Assembly: GCA_027487485.1 (NCBI GenBank)
Contig: JAIYDN010000010.1
Coordinates: 1 to 64,000 of the forward strand
From: Planctomycetaceae bacterium
GTDB taxonomy: Bacteria > Planctomycetota > Planctomycetia > Pirellulales > Pirellulaceae
DNA length: 64,000 nt
Reading direction: 5' to 3'
A program made the translations under genes and the position numbers. Under the pieces are notes generated by a model. The model did not search any database and was not told the DNA's origin. It worked only from the letters and a program-made list of their open reading frames with translations. How positions within the stretch are numbered: position 1 is the first letter of the stretch; every line of letters begins with the position of its first letter. Below, one piece after another: positions 8,917 to 18,181 of this stretch.

Positions 8917-9531
8917 ATGTTTGATTTCGCCAAGCGAAATGTCAACGTGTTGTTGGTTTGTTGTGCGTCGATTCTTTACCTTGGATGTGAGACAAAGCCA
9001 ACCTCAAATCAGACGCCCTCAAACCAAACGGCCACGGCCGACCAGGCCCCAAAAAGTTTGGAATCGGAATCCGCGATTGAATCAACGAAGCCAGTAGAGC
9101 CCCCGTCTGTATTTCTAATTCCGATCACGATTGAAGTGACTGGTTTCCAGAATGCAGAAGGGAACTGTCGAATCGCAATCTTTCTTGGAGCGGATCGTTT
9201 TAATGATCCTGATTTTGCGATTGCCAAAGAGGTCGTTGCAATCGCTGATGGGCACGCAACGTCGGATTCGAGTCTGGAACTACCTCTAGAGAGAATCAAT
9301 CCAGGGGACTCGTTTTCGCTAGCGGTCAGCGCTTACCATGACCAGAATGGCAACCAAAAATTAGACAAAAATGCCTTGGGAATGCCATTGGAGCGCTACG
9401 GTTTTTCCAACAACCCTAAACGAGGATTTGGGCCTCCTAAATATCGCGAAACAAGCATCGAGGTACCAGTGCCGAGCGATCCAAGTTCCACCGATGCAAA
9501 GCCGTTATCGATCCAGATCCAAATCAAGTAG
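8917..9531 (+). CDS. DUF2141 lipoprotein
   Basis: A 204-residue exported lipoprotein from ATG 8917, which has an AAGGA Shine-Dalgarno about 7 nt upstream. A hydrophobic signal ends in the lipobox LYLGC, with Cys24 as the likely lipidated residue. A Ser/Thr/Pro-rich spacer (about 25-65) leads to a DUF2141 domain: ITIEVTGFQNAEGNCRIAIF at the start, then YHDQNGNQKLDKNALGMP and ERYGFSNNPKRGFGPPKY, the most conserved DUF2141 blocks. The domain is predicted to be a beta-sandwich; the DxNxNxxLD loop could bind calcium. Function is unknown. It lies between the VWA gene and the OleC-like gene on the same strand. Confidence 0.85.
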   Translation: MFDFAKRNVNVLLVCCASILYLGCETKPTSNQTPSNQTATADQAPKSLESESAIESTKPVEPPSVFLIPITIEVTGFQNAEGNCRIAIFLGADRFNDPDFAIAKEVVAIADGHATSDSSLELPLERINPGDSFSLAVSAYHDQNGNQKLDKNALGMPLERYGFSNNPKRGFGPPKYRETSIEVPVPSDPSSTDAKPLSIQIQIK

Positions 9532-9596
9532 AATAAGCTAAACCGACTTGAATACGCCCTACTTAGAAGAAATCGCCTCACTCAAAAGAAATCTAC

Positions 9597-11279
9597 GTGC
9601 ACGATCTACTACCCGGTAACGCAAATGTTGGATTGCGTCTATCCCGTCAAGCATCTCTTTCTCCCGACACGATCGCGATTGCTTCCCCGATGGGTTCGCA
9701 TCGCATTCGTGACAACCGACCTTATCAAACGATTTCGATGCGAGACTTAGACAATCGGTCCAGCTCGATCGCAGCTGGCCTTCAAAGCCTTGGGATTGGC
9801 CCTGGCAAACGCATTGGTTTGCTGGTTCGATTCGGCGAAGACTTCATCGCGCTTGTTTTTGCGGTTCTAAAAACAGGTGCTACGTTGGTGTTGATCGATC
9901 CTGGAATGGGGCGCAGAAACTTAATCCGATGTTTGGCAGCAACCGATCCCGATGGGTTTCTCGCTATCCCAATGGCTCATGCCGTATTGCGGATCTTTCG
10001 GTCGCATTTTCCTAACGCAAAGCTAAATGTTACTGTTGGCAAAAGATGGCCCGGTATGCCCGCTCCCTCGCTGGCGGATCTGGAGCGATTTTCGCCTTCT
10101 GCCTTTCGGTCCCCAGAAACGAAACTGGATGATGCGGCAGCGATTATCTTCACCACGGGAAGCACGGGCCCACCCAAAGGGGTGCTTTACACTCACAGAA
10201 CCTTCAACTCGCAAATAGACCAAGTGGCTTCGCACTATGCGATCCAACCTGGCGGAAAGGACTTGGGCTGCTTCCCACTTTTTGGCCTATTCAATGCCGT
10301 GATGGGAACGACAACCATTCTGCCCGACATGAACCCGATTCGACCTGCTGACGTTGATCCAGTTCGATTGCTCAACGCGATTGACCAATGGCAAATCAAT
10401 CAGTCGTTTGGATCCCCAGCTTTATGGACTAAAGTGGGTGGCTATTGTCAGACCAGCGGCCGAACAGCGCCGTCGCTCCGATTAGTGCTATCAGCAGGAG
10501 CTCCCGTACCAGCTCGGGTTCTTCGGCAGATTCGTTCAGCAATCCATCCGGATGGTTGTGTGCACACACCCTATGGGGCTACCGAGGCGCTTCCCATCGC
10601 TTCGATCGAATCGCGAACGGTCCTGGAAGAAACATCTGCGTTAACCTCGACGGGTGCAGGAACGTGTGTGGGCAATCGCTTTTCGGGTATTCGATGGAAG
10701 GTGATACGCATTACAGACGAACCGATCCAAAGCATTGAACAATCGATTCCTGTTGCAGAAGGTGAGATCGGTGAGTTGATGGTCTGCGGCGACGTCATTA
10801 GCAAGACGTACATGACTCGCACCGATCAAAACGCGATGCATAAAGTGGACGATTCCGGTACCGTATGGCATCGCATGGGGGACGTCGGCTATCTGGACGA
10901 ACAGGATCGGTTTTGGTTTTGCGGAAGAAAATCCCAACGTGTCATGACCAAGCACGGAACATTGCACACCGAGACGATCGAAGCTATTGCAAACACGCAT
11001 CCGGCCATCTATCGATCTGCTTTGGTGGGTGTTGGCCCGGCGGACCAGAAGACCGCGACGATCATCTTAGAACCATGGGTTCGAACAACGAATCAACCTC
11101 GGTTGACAAGACAACAGATCGTTGAGCAGGTGCGTGAGTTGCTGGATTCGAACGAGCGCGCTAAGCATGTCGAGCGGATTGTGATATATCCGAAGAAGCT
11201 ACCCACCGACATTCGACATAACTCCAAGATATTTCGGGAAAAGCTCACTGAGTGGGCTAACAAGACGTTGGAGCTCTAG
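9597..11279 (+). CDS. oleC: OleC-like AMP-dependent acyl ligase
   Basis: A 560-residue ANL-superfamily enzyme. The start at 9597 is GTG. The adenylate-forming signature is IIFTTGSTGPPKG (about residues 186-198). Other conserved segments are YGATEALPIASI, RMGDVGYLDEQDRFWFCGRKS and the C-terminal IYPKKLPTDIRHNSKIFREKL with its catalytic Lys. The FPLFGLFNAVMGTTTILPDMNP block and the DIRHNSKI ending match OleC, the olefin beta-lactone synthetase that converts beta-hydroxy acids to beta-lactones in long-chain olefin biosynthesis. No OleA, OleB or OleD gene is in the window, so the specific reaction is an inference; it could act on another acyl substrate. Repeats begin 3 bp after the stop. Confidence 0.8.
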   Translation: MHDLLPGNANVGLRLSRQASLSPDTIAIASPMGSHRIRDNRPYQTISMRDLDNRSSSIAAGLQSLGIGPGKRIGLLVRFGEDFIALVFAVLKTGATLVLIDPGMGRRNLIRCLAATDPDGFLAIPMAHAVLRIFRSHFPNAKLNVTVGKRWPGMPAPSLADLERFSPSAFRSPETKLDDAAAIIFTTGSTGPPKGVLYTHRTFNSQIDQVASHYAIQPGGKDLGCFPLFGLFNAVMGTTTILPDMNPIRPADVDPVRLLNAIDQWQINQSFGSPALWTKVGGYCQTSGRTAPSLRLVLSAGAPVPARVLRQIRSAIHPDGCVHTPYGATEALPIASIESRTVLEETSALTSTGAGTCVGNRFSGIRWKVIRITDEPIQSIEQSIPVAEGEIGELMVCGDVISKTYMTRTDQNAMHKVDDSGTVWHRMGDVGYLDEQDRFWFCGRKSQRVMTKHGTLHTETIEAIANTHPAIYRSALVGVGPADQKTATIILEPWVRTTNQPRLTRQQIVEQVRELLDSNERAKHVERIVIYPKKLPTDIRHNSKIFREKLTEWANKTLEL

Positions 11280-11281
11280 CC

Positions 11282-11521
11282 GAGTAGGACGCCAAAGCGG
11301 TGTCCGGTCGGGTCAAGCCCGAACCGGACAGGAATGCTTCTGGGCGGATGGGGCTTGGCCCCACCGTCCTCAGCTTTGGAGTTCTACTGTAGCGAGTAGC
11401 CGAGTAGGCCGTTACCGAGTAGGACGCCAAAGCGGTGTCCGGTCGGGGCAAGCCTGAACCGGAAAGGAATGCTTCCGGGAAGATGGGGCTTGGCCCCAAC
11501 GTCCTCAGCCTTGGAGTTCTA
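11282..11521. repeat. tandem double-hairpin repeat (2 copies)
   Basis: Two 105-bp copies (11282-11386 and 11417-11521) start 135 bp apart. Each begins TAGGACGCCAAAGC and ends GCTTTGGAGTTCTA or a close variant, which are imperfect terminal inverted repeats. Each contains two hairpins, one around CCGGTCGGG/CCCGAACCGG and one around GGGGCTTGGCCCC. They belong to the family also seen at 495-685 and 4071-4214 and separate two convergent genes, so they may act in transcript termination or be MITE-like. Confidence 0.75.
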
Positions 11522-11548
11522 ATGTTGCGAAGAGCCGAGCTAGCTCGC

Positions 11549-14500
11549 TCAGGAACGTCGACGGCGAGTGCCTTGTCGTTCTTCTTCAAGCTGGTTGAAA
11601 GCGGCGAGCCAAATGCCTGAGGCATCCAATTGCTCGCTCTTGTCATCTAAAACGACGGAGAAACCACTTGGACTTCCGAAATCAGCACCTTCCCCTTCGC
11701 CACCTGGTGGTGGAACGTTAGAACCGCCGTTAATGAAGTTAACGACAGCCAAAACATCAAGAGGATTCAAGGATCCATCACCGTCCACATCATAATAGCT
11801 TTCGTTCATCGTGGACGATGGCCGAGGCGATGGCAATGCACCTTGGCGATTGCCATTGATGGCGTTGACCAACGCGAGCACGTCCAGCGGATCAACACCA
11901 CCAATTCCGTCCACATTCAACGGGTTGGTTGGATTTTGCCAAGGCGTCGGATTGGAGATTCGGCTGATATTGATCGACAACGGGTAGGAAAGTCCGTTCG
12001 TTCCAAGCTCTCTCACGATGATTGGAATCACCAGATTGGCCGGATCGGATTCCGAAATGGATTTACCGGGAGCTAGAAGCAATCGGCCGTCCTGTACTAC
12101 GAATCGATCATCCAGAGACTGAATCGAATATGCTTGTCCAGCATCTTGATCGGTGATGGTGACAAGGCCCAAGTCGATTCCAGTAACATTCGCAAGCAGC
12201 GACGTGGTTGGAATCGATGCTGCCGTTGGAGGATCGTTAGCATCCACGATGTTGACAGTCACAACTTGTTCTGAGGACCGCCCGCCTGGGTCTGTCACTC
12301 GGACAGTCAACGTGGTGGTCGTCGCTTGTTCGTAGTCAAACAATGCACCGCGAATCAGACTAAGCGCTCCTGTGGATGGATTGATTGCAAATCGCGTTTC
12401 TGGAGCAACCAACGAATAGACCAACGATTGCCGCACATCCAGGTCGGTGGCCTGAATTGTTGCGAACACAACATCGGCCGGCTGAGATTCAGAAAGGTCA
12501 ATGGATTGCGAAACGATCACGGGATCGTATTCGTTCACGTCTTCAATTACCACGTTGACCGACGCCGTTGTGGCCAGTTGAGGGGCACCGGTATCGAAAG
12601 CTTCGACGAAGAACTGATACTCGTTGGTAGTCTCGAAGTTGAGAGCTGCGTCTGTCTTCAGCGAAACAAGGCCCGTTTCGGGATTGATCACGAACATCGT
12701 CGGTGGCGTTCCAACGAATCGATATCGCACACGTTGAGCAGAATCTCCATCGGGAGCAATCAAAGTACCAGCAGACGAAGCCGCAGGCTGATTTTCAGGG
12801 ACTCGAATTGTTGTTGGTCTTAGGGCTGGCGCAAACTCATTAACGTCGATTACATTGATCCGAATGTTTTGGTCCAAGAACAAAGCAGGGCTACCCGAGT
12901 CGGTAACTCGAACGTTCAGATTGATAAACGGAGTTTGTTCAAAGTTGATGGCTTGCCCTGGAGCCACGAACAATTGGTTGCCCCGAATTTGAAATCGCGA
13001 ATCCGAGATCGAAAACGAAACGGTATCGGTGCTGTCGGGATCACTTCCAAAGAGCGTTCCCACAAAAACATTAGCGGTATTCTCGGTAACATTGTTACCG
13101 ACCAGGACAACACCTGTTGGAGTGTCATTCACGTTCACGACTGTCAAGGACAATGGAATTTCAGCCATCAGTCCCGCCGGGTCGCTCGAACGAATAACAA
13201 AATTGAACACGCCTACGTTGTCATTCGTGGGTGTTCCACTCAAAACGCCCGTCAAGGCATTCAACGTTAGCCAATTGGGAAGTTCTTGCCCATCGCTTTG
13301 CACCACGGACAGCAACATATCATTTGGGTTATCGACATCCGTGAACCACGTGCTATCGATGTTAAAGGTTAGCAGCGAGTCTTCATCGACAGTGATCGAT
13401 CTAGGACCAACTTGGGCTACCGGAGCGTCGTTCACTGGTGTCACTCGGGTATCGAGAAGCGTGTCCGAAAGCGAGAATGGTCCGTTGACGACCGCTTGGG
13501 TAACATCAAATCGGGTGCGCACGGTACGAGTCGAAAAAGTACCTAAGTAGGTTTCATCGATTCCGCGGATACTCAACGGGGCAGGCACTGCGTCGAAATT
13601 ACTTGCAGGCCTGAAGCGAATCCATGTGTTTCTTGAAAGCAACAGACTGGTTGTCGGGCTAACAGTTCCGATGGGGACCCACACCGTTCTGTCCGTCGAA
13701 TATTCCCAAACCCCTTCCGAGGCAAGAGCCGGGTTTGCAGTCACTGCGATACCAGACAAGACGGCATTTTGGTCCACGTCCAGAAAACCGGTAGCAACAG
13801 CGCTAGAAATGCGAGCGCCAGGAGGATCTTGCGTATCCTCAAGAACTTCCGTGAGCGAAACGTCATCCATCACAGGTGAATCGTTGACAGGCACTACGAC
13901 CACGCGAGCTACTGCCAAATTGCTGACGCCATTGCTTCCGTTATCGAGAAACAGAGTCACATCGCGAGGGGCCGACGAAGGTGAGTCGGTGGTGTGTTCA
14001 AACGTCAGCGAGCGTATCACTGCTTGAATCGAAGCAACGGTGGCTGCTGCATTGAAGGTGACCGTTCTTGTTTGCACTCCTGGACTGACACGCCCAACTA
14101 GCACCCCGCCGTAGCTGACATCGTTACCCACGAAAGAAACTTGTCCTGCCGCAGTACCGGTCGAAACAAAATCCAATCGGTCGCTTGCCTGATAACCGTT
14201 AGTAAGGCTAAATCGAAGCGTCCCGCCCGCAAACGTCGTGATGTTGAACGTACTGAAGATCGCATCCGGTGCCACTCGCACGGGTGCAGTGTTCTCAGTG
14301 TATGTCCCGGAACTCAAAACTTGAATATCGATCGAACTCGCGACAGTACCTGTGATCTGATATTGCCCCAGGCTGCCGTATTCAGAATATCCCGTTGGTG
14401 GATTGGCTTGTGGAGTACCGAAACCTGCCCCATCCACTCGTAAATAGTAGGTACCAACATTCAATACAAGGTTCGTGAAGCTGGCGCGGAGTCCATCTGG

Positions 14501-15841
14501 ATTCGAAACAGCGACCACGTTCCCAGCCGAATCGTAAATCGTTGCTTCCACATCCAAGTTAGAACCTTGGTTCAGGTTCCAAGACGTAGCGTTCAGGAAC
14601 GAATCCTCAAGAGTACGAACAAAGCCGCCATTTCCATCACTTGTGTACAACTCGTTGATGTACGGATCGATGGTAATGTCGATGGGACCGCTTCCAGTCT
14701 GAAATCGGAAGAAATCAAAATCAGTAGTTTCGGAAATCGTACCGAAACTGGAAATCGACTGCCGCCCACCAGGAAGTGCCGTCCCGATCAACTGAGTAGC
14801 ACCACTACGAACGTTGGCATGATCATCTGGAATATACCCAAACCCATTCTGGGACGTGATCACATCTAGGTCCGATGGCCCAGAACCAAAGTTAGCATTC
14901 GTGGCTCCATTGTTTGCCCCAATGTATGTTCCGTCATCCCAGGTTGTCACGTTTCGATAATAACCGCCGACACCCATGATGGGTCCCCAAGAATTCTCGC
15001 CGGTTCCGTGACCATTGTAATAGCCAGCATTTGGCTGAATTGGATTGGATGCGTTTGTACCGTCGTGAGCCAAGCCTATCGAGTGCCCCACTTCGTGAGA
15101 AACAGCGGCAGCAACCGTGAAAGCCAGATCGTTAAAAACGTAGCATGGCGTGTCGGTCGCACCTGGAGTCTCATAACCCCAGTTGAAGCTTCCGATGAAT
15201 GCGAAACCGCCAGCGCCGGAATTCGCAAAATCGACCAGGGTCATAACAACCCGCATCCCCCAACGAACATCTGTACCGCCCTCATTGACCAAGTCACTTT
15301 CGCCTGGGTCTTCGGTAGTGACGTTAATATCAAAGGGCGCAAAATCCGCGGCAACCATTTGCCATATTTCACGCACTTGAGTTAGCTCCCCATCGGTGAA
15401 CGCTGGGCCGTTGCCATCGGGATCGTATGCCGGGGACACAATGGTAGTAATGTTGTTGGACCGGTTCCAAGATGTTCCCACCGCCGTGAAACCGTCGAAA
15501 TCAAGATAAACCGTTTTCGTTGCGGAAGGTCGACTATGGAGACGAAACACGTCGGTTAGCGGTATCGCTTTTTCTACGGCACCTAACCCACCAGAGTTGC
15601 CTGCGCCATTTGCAATTTGCTGTCTGGCAAGCGCCTCAACATCCGCCGGAACAGCCGGCATATAACCGATGGCTGGAGATGTGCTTTCACCTTCTGCAAC
15701 CAAAGATGAACCCGCAAGAATCGACAAATTGGAAGAGTCCAAAAAATCTGCGGCCATCAAAGACCTAGTCTCGAGGCTCTCCAACTTCAAAAGTCGGCGA
15801 TATTTGGAACGATTTCGAGATAGCAAACGTCCGTTTTTCAT
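11549..15841 (-). CDS. giant secreted metalloprotease-cadherin-dockerin protein
   Basis: A 1430-residue surface or secreted protein. The N-terminus has the planctomycete export-type motif LESLETRSLMA (residues about 20-30). A zinc metallopeptidase region follows with HEVGHSIGLAHD (249-260), a HExxHxxGxxHD motif. A pre-peptidase-like beta domain (about 355-500) comes next. The middle and C-terminal parts contain at least five cadherin-like or Ig-like repeats (NVNDTPTGVVL, DVNEFAPALRP, DVNEYDPVIVS, DANDPPTAAS spacing). The end has two dockerin type I-like Ca loops (NVDGIGGVDPLDVLALVNAING and DVDGDGSLNPLDVLAVVNFING). The design suggests a calcium-stabilised, cell-attached or matrix protease. The substrate is unknown. 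Confidence 0.88.
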   Translation of the reverse strand: MKNGRLLSRNRSKYRRLLKLESLETRSLMAADFLDSSNLSILAGSSLVAEGESTSPAIGYMPAVPADVEALARQQIANGAGNSGGLGAVEKAIPLTDVFRLHSRPSATKTVYLDFDGFTAVGTSWNRSNNITTIVSPAYDPDGNGPAFTDGELTQVREIWQMVAADFAPFDINVTTEDPGESDLVNEGGTDVRWGMRVVMTLVDFANSGAGGFAFIGSFNWGYETPGATDTPCYVFNDLAFTVAAAVSHEVGHSIGLAHDGTNASNPIQPNAGYYNGHGTGENSWGPIMGVGGYYRNVTTWDDGTYIGANNGATNANFGSGPSDLDVITSQNGFGYIPDDHANVRSGATQLIGTALPGGRQSISSFGTISETTDFDFFRFQTGSGPIDITIDPYINELYTSDGNGGFVRTLEDSFLNATSWNLNQGSNLDVEATIYDSAGNVVAVSNPDGLRASFTNLVLNVGTYYLRVDGAGFGTPQANPPTGYSEYGSLGQYQITGTVASSIDIQVLSSGTYTENTAPVRVAPDAIFSTFNITTFAGGTLRFSLTNGYQASDRLDFVSTGTAAGQVSFVGNDVSYGGVLVGRVSPGVQTRTVTFNAAATVASIQAVIRSLTFEHTTDSPSSAPRDVTLFLDNGSNGVSNLAVARVVVVPVNDSPVMDDVSLTEVLEDTQDPPGARISSAVATGFLDVDQNAVLSGIAVTANPALASEGVWEYSTDRTVWVPIGTVSPTTSLLLSRNTWIRFRPASNFDAVPAPLSIRGIDETYLGTFSTRTVRTRFDVTQAVVNGPFSLSDTLLDTRVTPVNDAPVAQVGPRSITVDEDSLLTFNIDSTWFTDVDNPNDMLLSVVQSDGQELPNWLTLNALTGVLSGTPTNDNVGVFNFVIRSSDPAGLMAEIPLSLTVVNVNDTPTGVVLVGNNVTENTANVFVGTLFGSDPDSTDTVSFSISDSRFQIRGNQLFVAPGQAINFEQTPFINLNVRVTDSGSPALFLDQNIRINVIDVNEFAPALRPTTIRVPENQPAASSAGTLIAPDGDSAQRVRYRFVGTPPTMFVINPETGLVSLKTDAALNFETTNEYQFFVEAFDTGAPQLATTASVNVVIEDVNEYDPVIVSQSIDLSESQPADVVFATIQATDLDVRQSLVYSLVAPETRFAINPSTGALSLIRGALFDYEQATTTTLTVRVTDPGGRSSEQVVTVNIVDANDPPTAASIPTTSLLANVTGIDLGLVTITDQDAGQAYSIQSLDDRFVVQDGRLLLAPGKSISESDPANLVIPIIVRELGTNGLSYPLSINISRISNPTPWQNPTNPLNVDGIGGVDPLDVLALVNAINGNRQGALPSPRPSSTMNESYYDVDGDGSLNPLDVLAVVNFINGGSNVPPPGGEGEGADFGSPSGFSVVLDDKSEQLDASGIWLAAFNQLEEERQGTRRRRS

Positions 15842-16779
15842 CTTTATTACAAACCCAAAAAATGACGAAAGTGATGAACATCTTGATCGTTAGATGCTCG
15901 ATCGCTGGGCAAAAAAAGCAAAATTCCTGGTGCCCATTGTAAACCAACTTGCTTCTGAACGGAAACATTAACATTCAATCTAATAACGATTCCGTCCCTG
16001 TTTTCTAAGGCAAAAAGGGTGGAAAACAGGGGTAGCAGGCTCGTTTTCTAGACCAAACACAACCATTGCAAATGCCTTTCGAGTGCCCATGGGCCAATTC
16101 AGTTCCCTAGATTTCAGCAGAATGGAAAGCCAAACGCTGCAACGTCAATGGGGCCTAGTGCTCTGTCCAGATTCGATCTTCGGGTAGCTGGAGTCACCAG
16201 ACTTCAGTCCGTCGCTGAAGAACCGAACTCTGGCGAGTCCGGCTACCAATGCATCCCCAATTTGCAATCGATTTCAGCAGAATGAAAAGCCGAACGCTGC
16301 AACGTCAATGGGGCCTAGTGCTCAGTCCAGATTAGATCTTTGGTAGCTGGAGTCGCCAGACTTCAGTCCGTCGCGGAAAAACCGAACTCTGGCGAGCTCA
16401 CCTTTACCCACAAGTTGACTCGATCTAGAAATCTAATCCCCTTGAAATCAAACGAAAACCCTGCGATTTCCTCCCCCTCGCCCCGTTTCGGGGAGAGGGG
16501 GCCGGGGGGTGAGGGGTAGAACTGTTAGCAACAAGTCTCCGGCTCAGTGATTTGTTTAAACCCTTTAGGCATAGCATGAAATTGCAAGCGTAGCCAAAAT
16601 CCCAATCAAAGGACAGGCAAAACCCCTCACCCCCAGCCCCTCTCCCCTAAAAGGGGCGAGGGGAGCAAAATCAAAAAGATGTGGGTAAAACCGAACTCTG
16701 GCGAGTCCGGCTACCAATGCCATCCCCAATTTTGCAATCAATTTCACTCGTTCCAAGGCTGAGCCTTCGAGCGAGTGTA
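15842..16779. repeat. repeat-filled intergenic region
   Basis: No gene seen. A 160-bp unit beginning ATTTCAGCAGAATG occurs in tandem at 16111-16270 and 16271 to about 16403, and its end (AACCGAACTCTGGCGAG) recurs at 16687-16744. Between them lie two GC-rich copies in opposite orientation: 16469-16518 (CCCCTCGCCCC ... GGGTGAGGGG) and 16621-16665 (CCCCTCACCCC ... GGGGCGAGGGG). These could pair as a long stem. The layout suggests a repeat inserted into another repeat. Confidence 0.7.
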
Positions 16780-18159
16780 TCAGCTAAATCGCCTTCGGGG
16801 CGGCTCTTGATTTTCCGTTTGCGTGATCAGCCTGGCGGTCCGGTTGCGAGTCGCGTAATTCCAGAACCACTGGAACAGAACCAGGATCCGGTTTTCAAAA
16901 CGAGCTAAATACAGAACGTGGATGAATAGCCAAGCCAACCACGCCAGCTTCCCCGTCAAGCGAATATTGCCCGATTCCACCACCGCATGCGATCTGCCAA
17001 TCGTAGCCATGTTGCCTTTGTCCCAGTACTGAAACGACTTGCTGGGCCGCGAACCAGCCACGGTCTTGGCCAGAAACTTGCCCAGGAACTCCCCTTGCTG
17101 GATAGCAACCGGAGCAACACCCGGCAGAGTTTTCCCGTCCGCTGTCGAAAATGCGGCCAAGTCACCCGCCACAAAGATATTGGGCTGTGACACCAGACTG
17201 CACTGAGAATCGACCGTGACCCGTCCACCTCGGTCCAGAAGCATTGGATCCCCCAACGCATCGCTCAGCAACTTCCCAAGCTTGGAACCTTGAACGCCTG
17301 CTGCCCAGATGACCGTATGAGTGTCGATGCGAAGCTCCTGGCCTGACTTTTTGACGATCACATGGTCCTTCGCCATCTCCAATAGCCGCGTCTCGTTCCA
17401 AACCTCAGCTCCCAGCGTTTTCAGATCCCGGGCTGCGGCATGTGAAAGACTTTCGTGATATCTTTCCAAAACCAACTTGCTGTTCTCCACCAAGATGACT
17501 CGAGCGAGCGCAGGGTCGATGGCTCGAAAATCGTGCTTCATCGTCTGACGGGCTAATTCACAAATTGCACCCGCCATTTCAACCCCGGTCGGTCCCCCAC
17601 CCACAATGACAAAGGTGAGCAAAGCTTTGCGCAGTTCGCAATCGTCGGTTAGTTCCGCTGCTTCGAAGGCTGTCAGAATCCTTCGTCGAATTTCCGTGGC
17701 ATCTTCGATCGTCTTTAATCCTGGCGCCAATGGCTCCCATTCCGCATCGCGTCCGAAATAGTGATGGTGCGAACCAGCCGCGACAACCAAATAATCAAAC
17801 GGTATGGAAGCTGAGTCTTCCAGCAGTACTTTCCGATTGGGAACATCAAAACCCACGACATTCCCCATCAGCACTTGCACATTCTTTTGTCTTCGAAAAA
17901 TACTTCTTAGCGGTGCAGCGATATTTGCCGGGGACAATCCCCCCGACGCAACCTGATAGAGCAAAGGTTGGAACAAGTGAAAATTGCGGCGGTCAATAAG
18001 CTTGATCTCGACGTTGGATCTGCGCAGACCTCGTACGCACGCCATTCCAGCGAATCCTCCCCCGATGACGACAACTTGCGGTTTCGTTGCAATGGGCACT
18101 TGAACATCCTGACGATAAAGGGAACAATCGAACTCTTGAAGTCTTTTATTGTATGGCAT
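16780..18159 (-). CDS. ndh: type II NADH dehydrogenase (NDH-2)
   Basis: A flavoprotein that passes electrons from NADH to the quinone pool without proton pumping. It has 459 residues from ATG 18159; a GTG at 18099 (439 residues) is an alternative that leaves more room for a divergent promoter. Features are the FAD-binding VVVIGGGFAGMACVRGLR, LFQPLLYQVASGGLSPANIA, the NADH-binding VIVGGGPTGVEMAGAICELA, a conserved IWAAGVQGS segment and FVAGDLAAF. The C-terminus holds hydrophobic helices (LAWLFIHVLYLARFENRILVLFQWFW) that anchor NDH-2 to the membrane. The SDR gene diverges only 22 bp away if ATG 18159 is used. Confidence 0.88.
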   Translation of the reverse strand: MPYNKRLQEFDCSLYRQDVQVPIATKPQVVVIGGGFAGMACVRGLRRSNVEIKLIDRRNFHLFQPLLYQVASGGLSPANIAAPLRSIFRRQKNVQVLMGNVVGFDVPNRKVLLEDSASIPFDYLVVAAGSHHHYFGRDAEWEPLAPGLKTIEDATEIRRRILTAFEAAELTDDCELRKALLTFVIVGGGPTGVEMAGAICELARQTMKHDFRAIDPALARVILVENSKLVLERYHESLSHAAARDLKTLGAEVWNETRLLEMAKDHVIVKKSGQELRIDTHTVIWAAGVQGSKLGKLLSDALGDPMLLDRGGRVTVDSQCSLVSQPNIFVAGDLAAFSTADGKTLPGVAPVAIQQGEFLGKFLAKTVAGSRPSKSFQYWDKGNMATIGRSHAVVESGNIRLTGKLAWLAWLFIHVLYLARFENRILVLFQWFWNYATRNRTARLITQTENQEPPRRRFS

Positions 18160-18181
18160 ACCTAACCAACGAACTGCACTG

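Noticed and set aside
18099-18159. Upstream extension of the NDH-2 reading frame to 18465
   Set aside because: The extension overlaps the divergent SDR gene antisense and is not part of the family.
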